From Drosophila pseudoobscura (Eukaryota > Arthropoda > Insecta > Diptera > Drosophilidae): a DNA stretch of 64,000 nt. The DNA is taken from contig NC_046679.1 of assembly GCF_009870125.1 (NCBI RefSeq), forward strand, positions 15,872,001 through 15,936,000. Reading direction: 5' to 3'. How positions within the stretch are numbered: the first letter of the stretch is position 1; every line of letters begins with the position of its first letter. A model generated the notes under the pieces. It searched no databases. It had not been told where the DNA came from and saw only the letters and a list, made by a program, of their open reading frames with translations. A program made the translations under genes and the position numbers. Shown piece after piece: positions 35,501 to 45,660 of this stretch.

Positions 35501-38500
35501 CAGTCTCAGTCTCAGTCCCCAATCTGATACGATACCTACCGGGTGGAGTCCACGTCCTCCCCCTTATACTAGTGCGAGTACTCGTAAATATACATCTATC
35601 TGAGATAGCGACCCAAAGCTTGTAAATCAATAAACTACCGAAAAGTTAAGCTTACATACAATACAACACCGCACTTAACCATCCATATCCCCGAATGTGA
35701 CATATTCCGCTCTACAACAATTAATTGAATTGTTTGTTCCAACATGTGTAGATACAAATGTATCTCTGCGGCTGTATCTGTATCTGTTTCTGGTTCTGCT
35801 TCTGGAAGTGGAAGTGGAACTTCGCTCCGTGTGAACATGGCCGGCCACTCAATAACATGAGCATGAAGCACGATAACAATAATTTTTTCGACAATTTGAC
35901 AGCTTTTCGGCTGCCGCTACGGCTCGTCATTGGCTTCTGGTCCCAAACCCATGCCCAGGCCTGAGCCCTGGCATATTGTTAGATAGACAGATAGATAGAT
36001 AAAAAATAGGTGTATTTTTTTTATAAAACTTGCCGCAGTCTCGTTGTCGCCAGATACGGCTGCCACAACAAAAGTGCCACTAAAGTCCAGGCCCATAGCT
36101 GGAAAGTTAATTTTTCAGGCAACGAATACTTAATTAGCAGCCATGTGCTAACTTCCAAGAGTCCGAGCATTTTGTGAGCAGAGAACAGATAGAAACGAAT
36201 CTCGAAAACATTCTTTCGCATGATCAATTTGGGCAAACCTCTGTGTGGAGGTGCTGGCTCTCAATAGTACGAGTACGAGTACGATATCCATGGACTGGTT
36301 TTTTGTGGGAGAGAACCGGCTTTTGGGCTTCTAATCAAGTAAACCATTTCAATTGATTTAAGCGAAATAGATAGTTTGGAAAATACCATCCAAATATGCT
36401 AAATGGGGATAATGAATTTAAGGGAAAACAAACCCAAAATGTGTTCAAGTTCGATGTATTGTTTATTTACTTCTTCAATCATTCTTTCTTCGTAACTGTA
36501 CATTTTTCTACGTACCACTTTGAAAGTCCCAACCCCAATATTAGATTTAATTTTGGTCCTTTCTATAAGTAATTTTCCCATTTCTACGCATCGCCAAACT
36601 GACCGTAACGTCTTTAGTGCTTCTTCCACAAACGAAGGGGAGCAACAGTTTTTTTTTTAATTAAAAGAATAAAACTAGTTGTTGTCTTGGGGGCCCAGAG
36701 CCAGAGGAAATAAGGTCGCCTCGCCAGTGTCTTAATATCATTGCTTTCGCGTGTTTGCACATAGATAAAAGGCACAGAGACTTTATAGCCAACCGCAGCG
36801 AAATAGATAAAAGTGGCAAAATTCAAGCAAAAACCACGACTAGGCTGTGATTTAAGCGGTATCTAGTGTCGTGGAACCGACCCCGATAAGGCACGCACTC
36901 CGCCGAAATGCGACAAACTCCGGCGGAGGGCGACCTTCACTGCTGCAGCGCTAAAGTCTTGACTTGGCTCGCCCTTGTAAAAGTGCAGTTTTTTGAGCAT
37001 ACAGACGAGGCGGCAAAGGAAAATGTGAATCATGGCGATGGCGATGGCGACGGCGACGGCTGACGCGCCAAAACTGATAAGAAAACAAAGAAAATCACAT
37101 GTGAAAGTAGGGAAAACGGAAATTCTCTGTGTCGAGATGAGTTCAGGGGCAAAGGTACGATGAGTACGCCGGCAAACATTCGGCGGATAGATTGTGGAAC
37201 GGAAATGAAACACCTACGCAAATAATGCAGGCGATGAGCAGACACGGGCGCAAACAAGCCACATCCTAATTTAGATAAGAGCCGCCAGTCCATATATTCC
37301 AGCATCCCATGCCAGAATTCCGGAGCACCGTTTTATGGCTCTGAAGAAAGTAATCGGAACCCTGCCCATGTCCCTGTCCGCCACCCTTCATGGGTTGGCT
37401 GCCCTCTGTCCAACGCGCTCTAATTAATGCAAGACCGCGGCATCGGCATCGGCATCCCGTTCGCTCTTTCCTTTACCCTTTGGAAACTGCTCTAGTTTCG
37501 GTGTCACCTTTTGGCCGGGTGTGTACGTTGCTGTATCAGTGCGGCGAGTACGAGTATCTGCGGATGCTGGTCTCGGCTGTGCTGCGGTTCGCCGGGGCAT
37601 TGTCTGCGTGGCAGGGGCAGCCATAAAATTGGCATTGTTGTATTGTTGTCTACGGTAAACACGCGCGCAATGCGGTCGTAAAACAAAAGACGCTTTTATG
37701 GTTACGCTCATTACGGCACACGCAACACAGAGACGCTAAAGATATAGATACATATTGTAGATACAGAACCATTCAGACAACGGCTAGCATATACAAGATA
37801 TCCCAAATACTACTATATATGTAGGTTGGAAAACTACACTTCAGAGAACACTCAATCATATTTCATGAGAATTCTGAAATAAATTAATCACTAATTTGTT
37901 AAAAAGAACCGAAACAAGATTTCAAATTTAGGTAAAACCTGTTAGTCAATATAGAAAGTAATATTACTTAACTGATGCTTAGGAAATGATAAAAAAATAT
38001 TCCGCCTTCATTTCGTTGTATCGGCGGCTTATTTTGTAGCTATTTTGCCCGTTAAGTTCTCACCTGGAAAGAATTGGTTTGGAACAAAAATCAAAAACTA
38101 ACAGGATTTCGCTCAAAGGACCCACAAGATATCCGGGAACCAGCCTCCAAATGAAATCACGTGCCATCGATTTAGTTGCAAAAATCGTAAGCAAATATCA
38201 TAAAAAGTATAGATCTCTGGGGGTTTGTTTGTCCCAGATATTAGAATGGTGCGATCTTCTTCTGTTGGGGCAAATGATTAAACAATCACTAATGAGTACC
38301 GATAATTGGGCTAAGCCAAAAAAATGAGCAGAAAGAAAAACAATTTAACCGACATTGATGCTCCCTATGCGCTGTCCGCCGATTCCGTTGATTCCGATTT
38401 GTATGCGGACAGGCCAACGAGTGGGCAAAGTATTTTAATTTGTGTGAAAATATTGAACAAACAAATAAATCAACAATCACAAATAATAACAATAAAAATA

Positions 38501-40900
38501 AATATAATACAGATACAGATACAGATACGGATACATGCCAAGCGGCAGCGGCAGGCAGACAGCAGACGTCATCTATCTGAGAAATGTTGGTCAAATGCTT
38601 TTATAGATATAAATATATTTATGTATGGGTTTCTGTAAAGTCATTGCCACATGGCGCATGCGTCACAGAAATGAAATGCTTAAAACAAACAAAAAGCGCA
38701 GCATTTTAATGTAATATCAACAACAAAATCAAAACATCGCTGGGAAAAAGTAGTAAAGTCAATATTTTCCATAAATGCACTGCGGGGATGCTGCGCTAGA
38801 GCTGGGGCTGGGGCTGGGGCTAATTAAAAAGTTTGAGCAGGATTTAGACCCGATTTGCCATCCGAGTGCAGCCGAACCCGCACTGTATCAAATCGTGCCG
38901 TTGCAAAACCCAATCCAACCCTAGTGAAACCGAACTGAATGGAACCCCCATACGTACAACCTACAGTGGCGCGCTTTTAAAGCAAATAAATAAATAGATA
39001 AATGACTAAAAGGTAAATAAATACGAGTACACATTTATGTACATTTATTTTTGGACTGCTGGCATTACTACGAGTATTTGCCAAGAGTCTACGCCAAAAA
39101 AGTCTACCGTACGGATATACTCGTATATAATTATAAAAGCGTGATGCGCTTCTGCCACTCTATAGCACACACAACACACACAAACGCACACACAATCATT
39201 AATGATCCACAGCCACTTGAACGGCCTGTGAAATACAATAAAAGTGATTAGAAGTGCACATAAAGATACTCCTATATGCACATATATATTGTACATAAAG
39301 TATATTCCAAGATGTTTGATGACAATGGTGCTGATGTGATATAGATATTGGAGTGCCGTGAACAAATTTGTAAACAAATTTGTATCTCTACGACTAAACA
39401 CATTTATGTACCTGTGTGAGTGATTAAATTAAGCCATAGATGATTATGGGGGAGTTATTCGTAAATCTGGTAATGCATATAAAAACAATGTACCTTTTTA
39501 TTGTTTTTTGAAAGATCATACTTAATATGTGTATAATATGCCCGAACCTTACCATATTTATACATCTACATATATGAGTTTGTATGCATTTCATTAAAAT
39601 ACGAGAAACATAGATACGATATATTCTCACTAAAATAGGATTTTCGATCTTCCGGAAATAAGATTGCTTAAGTCAATGTTTGATTGAAATATTAATAGAA
39701 TGAAGAGCAGAAATATTGAATAGCTCAATATTATCTACATACATATATGGTGGTTTGTTATTATTTGTTCCAAAATGTCAACATAGGTTAGGGGTCCCGT
39801 CCCGTCCCTCATTGAGTATCATAAAGGAGAAATCATATTTTAATCTAGACTATTAGCAAAACAGAACGGAACGGAAAATTCTTCGTGACAACATGGGAAA
39901 TGAGGAATTTCCGCCAATATCTGAATCTTCAGGTAGATCTCAATTGAGTACATCGTTTCATTGAGAAAGGAAACAAACAATTCGTTTATGGCTGCAATAA
40001 TGAGCCTCTCACACACTCATGGATACTGGCACACACACCCGTACATCACACAGATACACACACTCACTCTCATATACATATGCATAAGTAGAGACACTGG
40101 CACACTTGGCTGGGTGAAAGGGTTAAGAGCGGAATGGAATGCACAATGGAAGGCGTCAAGCGGCGTACGGTGTATCACGGAACCCGTTCCGAGTCTTCTT
40201 TATAACCGAAATTAAAATGCGTTTTATCCGCGGCCATAAAACAGAAGAACTCCCTAGCCTGTCTACCAGGAAGTATTCCACATCCACGCGCTCTTTTGCA
40301 TCATTTGCATCAATGAATGGTCCAGACTTAAGTTTCAGTTTCCATCACCAGGTAGTAGACATCCGCTGGAGGATGGGTCTGGGTATGAGGCCAGAACTGG
40401 GTCACTTTCGCAATGACTTGCCAAAAAGGAAAGATGCGCTCTGCTGATGCTTCTGCTGCTGTTGCTGCCGCTCGCGATGCCTCGAATGCCATGCCACGAA
40501 TGTGAATGAGAATGAATGAGAGTGACATTGGCATACCTTAACCTCAAATGTGCAGAGGGTCTAAAAAACGAACGAATGAGCAAAAAAAAAAGAAACAGCA
40601 GACACACACATACACACACACATATGTATTATTAATGTCTTCTTTGGGAGCCAAAAGGCGTTCTTTTTTGTTCTCTGGCAAAACATAGAGCGTCGTATGC
40701 ATCGTCTCGCAGTACTCAGAGTCGATGTAGTAGGAGTCGAGTCTCTCAACCAAACCCCAGACGAAATCGCGCTCGGAGCAGAAGACCCCTGTTTCAATCG
40801 GAGTCGGAGTCGGAGTACCAGTCGTAGTCGCTTTTTTTGCGGATGAGCGTGCGAGTGGAAGCGGGAGCGAGCGATTATTGATCGCATTAGGGGAAAATCG
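32541..40900. other. Non-coding DNA upstream of fork head
   Basis: No convincing gene. Seen: hexamer islands (CAGGCA at 32885-32910, AACTCC at 34798-34840, ATCTGT/TCTGGT at 35760-35815, ATACAG at 38512-38535), a TATGG array at 33357-33378, a CAGACA run at 34310-34335, a G-rich patch at 33525-33570 and CA runs at 39165-39195 and 40600-40622. Larger + frames such as 34759-35199 are Ser/Ala low-complexity translations of these repeats. Confidence 0.5.
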
Positions 40901-40929
40901 TTAACTGTAACATGGCGTCGCTCAGGTCC

Positions 40930-41700
40930 AGGCCCGGGCCCTGGCATTAGGCGCTATCTGTGTATGTGTGTGTGTGTGTGTTAGTATGAGTGTATGAGTG
41001 CGATGCAGCTGCTCCATATCGCATGAGAGGGCGTTTCTCGCTCTTTCGCTGCTTACGTTGGCCACGCCCCGTCCGACTATCAGTTGTCGTGGCAACCCGC
41101 GTCCGCTAACTGCTCTGTTGATCCAAGAGCCGCGTTCCGGCCAATGCGCTTGCGCCGCTCCGAGCGGTGTGTGCGTAAGAGAGCGAGAGCCTGTCATTGG
41201 CAAGGCCTCAGCAAGCGACGGTGGTTGTAGTTGTAGTTGTTTCGGGGTGTGTCTGTGTGTGTGTGCTGGCCTCTGGGCCGTGGGTGAGAACGAGTCAGAG
41301 TTGTTGCTGCCACTGCCACACACTGCTGTCGACGTCGACGCTGGCATCGGCATCGGCACTTGAGCGCGGCTCGAACAATATTTGTTGGCAGCAAGCGCAA
41401 GCCAAATAGTAGACAAGCGTTCCCCTCTGCAAACAGTCACATTCAAGAGCTCAAGCCAAAGAGACACTCGAGCGGACCAGCAGCAGCGGCAGCAGCAGAC
41501 TCAACCTCAGCATCAGCTACAGCTACAGCTACAGCTCCATCTCTAGATACAGCCACAGCCACAGCCAGCAGCCAGCAGCAGTTCTCAGCCTCATCCACAG
41601 CTTCAGTGGCCAAAAGCCAGCTAACAATTCACGTTCCACGTTCGTGCGTCGGTTTTTGTTGCGGCGCGGCGCAGAGCTCTGAGCAGCGGACAAAAAGAGA
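40930..41700 (+). promoter_or_regulatory. fkh: Probable fork head promoter region
   Basis: A GC-richer block with GCGTTTCTCGCTCTTTCGCT at about 41030, several GAGA/TCTC words (41175-41190) and no TATA box lies directly before an A-rich leader typical of Drosophila mRNAs. I cannot place the start site more exactly. Confidence 0.35.
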
Positions 41701-42240
41701 ATTATAGTATTACAAAAAATAGAGCCATATTTGCCACGTTATTATATTGCCAAATTTGCTTAAGGCATCAGGCGGGCCGGTCCACACAAATAAATTAATC
41801 AAAGTGTTTAGTGCACAAACAAAGCCAAATCTCAACAAAAAGAAAGAAAAGCTAAAACCCAAAACCAACAACCGACAACCCACAACAGAGAGTAGAACTT
41901 TGAAGAAAGTGTCAAGTGCAGTGCACCACCCAAAAACATGCCACAAATAATTATCACATCAATAAATGCAGTGATAGTGCATTGAACAAAAGATAATATA
42001 TCATCAAATAATATAAAACAAAAGCCCGATCGCAGATCGCAGAGCGAAAATTATCGGGAAAATTCGGCAAACCCAGCTATAGAACTTTTTTAATTTTCCG
42101 TTTTTTGTGCGCGTCCCTTGAACGCGTCAAACTTTCCCTCGCTTCTCCTGGGGACAGTGCGTCCGAAAGCCGGCAACATAACGGCGCAACTATTGAACAG
42201 CTTTCTGAAGGGTAGCCCCCACCAGACCACCATTGACATC
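41700..42240 (+). other. fkh: 5' leader of fork head
   Basis: The sequence from about 41700 is A-rich and pyrimidine-poor, as in long Drosophila 5' UTRs, and runs without an obvious splice site to the fkh start codon. It contains a 15-codon upstream frame at 41938-41985 and an open, AUG-less stretch in frame with fkh from 42094. Confidence 0.5.
41938..41985 (+). promoter_or_regulatory. Upstream open reading frame in the fork head leader
   Basis: ATG in a strong context (CAAAAACATG) opens 15 codons, MPQIIITSINAVIVH, and stops at TGA 41983-41985, about 255 bp before the fkh ATG. If the leader is transcribed as inferred, ribosomes would meet this frame first, and it could reduce fkh translation. 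Confidence 0.4.
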
Positions 42241-43686
42241 ATGCAGAAGCTCTACGCGGAGCCGCCGCCCAGCAGCGGCGCTCCGGTGAGCATGTCCTCT
42301 GGGGGCCCGCCGCCGAGTGGCCCTCCGCCCTCCAGCATCAACAACAACCCGAACCCCACCTCGAACGGCGGCAGCATGAGCCCGCTGGCCAGATCCGCCT
42401 ACACAATGAACAGCATGGGAATCCCGGTGGGTGGCATGTCCTCGGTATCTCCCCAGGCGGCGGCCACCTTCGGCTCCAGTGTCCTCGACTCGGCGGCGGT
42501 GGCCAGCATGACCGGCAGCATGGGAGCGGCGGCTATGAATTCGATGGGCGGCAACTGCATGACCCCCAGCTCCATGAGTTACGCGAGCATGGGCTCTCCA
42601 CTCGGGAACATGGGCGGCTGCATGGCCATGTCAGCGGCTAGCATGTCGGCGGCGGGCCTAAGCGGCAACTACGGTCCGATGCCGCCTGGATCGCGGGAAA
42701 TGGAGACTGGCTCCCCCAACTCGCTGGGCAGATCGCGTGTGGACAAGCCGACGACCTACAGACGCAGCTACACGCACGCCAAGCCGCCGTACAGCTACAT
42801 CTCCCTGATCACGATGGCCATACAGAATAATCCGACGCGGATGCTCACTCTGTCGGAGATTTACCAGTTCATCATGGACCTGTTCCCCTTCTACAGGCAG
42901 AACCAGCAGCGCTGGCAAAACTCCATCCGGCACTCGCTGAGCTTCAACGACTGCTTCGTGAAGATTCCGCGGACGCCTGATAAGCCTGGCAAGGGATCCT
43001 TCTGGACACTGCATCCCGACTCCGGGAATATGTTCGAGAACGGATGCTACTTGCGGCGCCAGAAGCGTTTCAAGGACGAGAAGAAGGAGGCCATTCGGCA
43101 GCTGCACAAGAGTCCGTCGCACAGCAGCCTGGAGGCGACCAGTCCGGGAAAGAAGGACCACGAGGACTCGCACCACATGCACCACCATCACCACAGTCGA
43201 CTGGAGCACCACCAGCACCACAAGGAAGCGGGCGGAGCGTCTCTGGCCGGGGTGAATGTATTGAGTGCGGCGCACAGCAAGGATGCCGAGGCCCTGGCAA
43301 TGCTCCATGCCAACGCGGAGCTCTGCCTGGGACAGCAGCCACAGCACGTGCCGACGCACCACCACCACCAGCACCACCAGCTGCAGCAGGAGGAGCTGTC
43401 GGCCATGATGGCCAACCGGTGCCACCCGTCGCTGATCAGCGACTACCACTCGTCGATGCATCCACTGAAACAGGAGCCCTCAGGCTACACTCCCTCCAGC
43501 CACCCATTCTCCATCAATCGCCTGCTGCCCACAGAGTCCAAGGCGGACATCAAGATGTACGATATGAGCCAGTACGCCGGTTACAACGCCCTCAGCCCGC
43601 TGACCAACTCACACGCTGCCTTAGGCCAGGACTCGTACTACCAGAGCCTCGGCTACCACGCGCCCGCCGGCACTACGAGCTTGTGA
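42241..43686 (+). CDS. fkh: Fork head, FoxA transcription factor
   Basis: Founding member of the forkhead/winged-helix family, required for gut termini and salivary glands. Single-exon frame of 481 codons ending in TGA. The start is set at [12 protein letters not shown], the N-terminus of the D. melanogaster protein (from memory); there is no ATG upstream in frame. Residues 10-165 are Ser/Gly/Met/Ala-rich ([35 protein letters not shown]). Residues about 179-276 are the forkhead DNA-binding domain: [18 protein letters not shown], recognition helix [20 protein letters not shown], wing [17 protein letters not shown], basic end [11 protein letters not shown]. Histidine-rich tracts follow at about 310-325 and 365-375. 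The C-terminal FoxA activation motifs include [12 protein letters not shown] and [11 protein letters not shown], ending HAPAGTTSL. The domain is identical or nearly so to the melanogaster protein as I recall it. See the separate entry for the frame after the stop. Confidence 0.97.
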   Translation: MQKLYAEPPPSSGAPVSMSSGGPPPSGPPPSSINNNPNPTSNGGSMSPLARSAYTMNSMGIPVGGMSSVSPQAAATFGSSVLDSAAVASMTGSMGAAAMNSMGGNCMTPSSMSYASMGSPLGNMGGCMAMSAASMSAAGLSGNYGPMPPGSREMETGSPNSLGRSRVDKPTTYRRSYTHAKPPYSYISLITMAIQNNPTRMLTLSEIYQFIMDLFPFYRQNQQRWQNSIRHSLSFNDCFVKIPRTPDKPGKGSFWTLHPDSGNMFENGCYLRRQKRFKDEKKEAIRQLHKSPSHSSLEATSPGKKDHEDSHHMHHHHHSRLEHHQHHKEAGGASLAGVNVLSAAHSKDAEALAMLHANAELCLGQQPQHVPTHHHHQHHQLQQEELSAMMANRCHPSLISDYHSSMHPLKQEPSGYTPSSHPFSINRLLPTESKADIKMYDMSQYAGYNALSPLTNSHAALGQDSYYQSLGYHAPAGTTSL

Positions 43687-44223
43687 CACCACCAGTACCC
43701 CTTAGCTTAAGGGCGCGCGGAGCAGATGCTGCGCTCGCAGCAGCAGCAGCACTTGCAGCAGCACCACCAGCAGCAGCAGGCGGCGCAGCAACTGACATCC
43801 GCTTCAAATACCACACCAACCACAGCACCCAAGGCCAGCAGCAAGTCAGGATCGGGTTCGGGTTCAGGCTCCGGATCGGGCTCAGGCTCAGGCTCGGGAT
43901 CAGTCTCCGCATCGGCATTGGCCACTGCCTCAGCATCGGTCGTTAATTACTCCCAGAAGCTGCAGCAGCAGCAACAGCAGCAACAACAGCAGCAGCAGCA
44001 ACACCAACAGCATCAGCAACAGCTGTTGCACAGCCAGCTCTCGGCGGAGCTGCAGGAGGACTCCTCGAACATCACCAGCGACCTCAGCGAGGAGCAACTG
44101 CAGCACCAGGCGGCACAGCAGCAGTACAACAATTACCAGCAGTACGCGGCGGCCGCCAGCTACCGGAACTGGAATCACAGCCTCACGTTCAATGGAGCCG
44201 CCGCCCTGCAGAACCTCCTGTAG
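43687..44223 (+). CDS. fkh: In-frame extension of fork head beyond its stop codon
   Basis: In the same frame as fkh, TGA (43684-43686) is followed by HHQYPLA, then TAA (43708-43710), then 170 open codons to TAG (44221-44223). The extension starts GRAEQMLRSQQQQH. It contains Gln/His tracts (43738-43790 and 43963-44030), a Gly-Ser run (43852-43902) and non-repetitive protein-like parts: LHSQLSAELQEDSSNITSDL, then SEEQLQHQAAQQQYNNYQQY, then AAAASYRNWNHSLTFNGAAA and LQNLL. Codons there end mostly in C or G. The first stop is followed by C, a leaky context, and CCCTTA-GCT-TAAGGG (43699-43713) can form a hairpin around the second stop. Translational readthrough would give a 660-residue isoform. Alternative splicing around the stops is the other explanation. 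I recall a long fkh isoform in D. melanogaster annotation but cannot confirm it. Confidence 0.7.
43963..44030 (+). repeat. CAG/CAA trinucleotide tract
   Basis: Mixed CAG/CAA/CAC codons giving a Gln-rich run with a few His residues, typical of opa repeats in Drosophila transcription-factor genes. It stays in frame with fkh. Confidence 0.9.
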
Positions 44224-45660
44224 CCCTGGCCCCGCACAAGCGGCGGCTTTGTGGCACCCAAGGGCATGGGCATGGGCCTGTCAATTAGCGAGTGCAGTTC
44301 CACTGGCTTTTAGCACCTGGGCGCATCCTTTGAGCACGTGAGTAGCCAGCCAGCCAGGGTTAGGCTCGAGATCAGGTTCGGGCCCACACACTTGTACATA
44401 GACCCATCGAACCCTACTACTGCTAGCACTGTCTTAGCCTTTGCCTTTATGTTTTTTCCTTTCCTTTCCAATACCCGGTGTATCGTTCTGTTGGGGAATC
44501 CAAGAAACAAGAAAAAAGTGATGTAGTTGTAAGTGCAGCGATCGGGGGCAGCAATCCAATGTGGCTGCCCCCGTGCTCTAAGAACTTTTGTTAAAATTTT
44601 ATGTTCTTTTGCTAATACAAAAATATAATTCCGTGCCATTTGTTTTCGTTGTCGAAGCAAGCAATAACAATCAAAGCGGTTAAAACTACAAATTTAAACA
44701 TTTTAAATGTAACACAGAGAAAGAGAGGGAGAGAGATGGTAGGGATACTATCCTTAGGGAGAGAGAGTGAGCTTAGCGGGATCGTGTGTAATGTTCTGTC
44801 AGAAACGCTAAAACTAAACTAAAATGTCCCAAATAGAAGCGCAAATACAAATACTAAGTGAAACCTTTATCCAAAGGCAATCGAATTCGAATCGCAAATG
44901 ATCAAAAACCAAAAAACTAAGCCCTATATCATCATATATTCAGCAGTCCAGCAAAAACACCCTAAGAATCTTCAAAATACAACAAGAAATCTGGCCATGC
45001 ATAGGAAACGTCACGTCTTATACTATATAATTTATGAAAAATTGTCATTTATATACACACATACGAGAATATCCACGGATCGGGTATGTGCAGATATATC
45101 AGACTTCATTTACATTTACATTGTGTGTCTTCTGTTGTTGTACGAATTCGTTAGGCTTAGGCATTTTTGTAAATAATCTATAAATAGTACGTATTCCTAA
45201 GAGAGAGAACCCATCCCCCCACTAAAACCAAACTGTCAGCCCCCTCCACCAACAACAATTTTAAACTAACTTGAGAATTAATCAAATTGTATGAAACTAT
45301 GCCACACCCTCACAATCACACAAACACACACACATGAAATAAAATTAAACATATATAAATATTGTATAGCATTTAACATTTAATTAGCATAAATAACGAA
45401 GGCAGCACGCAAAAACAGAAAAATGGTAAAAGCATAAAAAAAGAAAAGAATATGAGAATGCAATTATTATTCAATAATTTTTAATATTAGTTATATTGTG
45501 CGTAAAGTATGAAAAAATTATAAAAAAGACACATTTTTACATTGAGCTAAGCTAATTAATTAAACTTGATAAAAAAAATAGTTTAAATATGAAAAAAACA
45601 CACTGAAACAAATGAAATTTATTGTAAAATAAACACAATATGAAATTCAATAAATGTCAA
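44224..45660 (+). other. fkh: 3' UTR of fork head
   Basis: AT-rich, non-coding. AATAAA signals occur at 45338-45343 and near 45629 and 45650, giving likely ends after a 1.1-1.4 kb UTR. A GAGA run lies at 44716-44735. Confidence 0.55.

Noticed and set aside
35995-36354. Small frames around 36.0-36.4 kb
   Set aside because: Short, overlapping on both strands, AT-rich, with no codon bias.
42118-42240. Taking TTG at 42118 as the fork head start codon
   Set aside because: The only ATG in the frame is at 42241 and it begins the known [10 protein letters not shown]-terminus. The upstream stretch is kept as a separate finding.
42658-43461. Long - frame of 267 codons antisense to fork head
   Set aside because: An antisense shadow of C/G-ending codons; Val/Arg/Leu-rich without any domain.
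43044-43946. Long + frame of 300 codons overlapping fork head
   Set aside because: It is a shadow in another frame of the GC-rich fkh coding sequence and its Gln/Ser extension, with Pro/Ala/Arg-rich nonsense composition.
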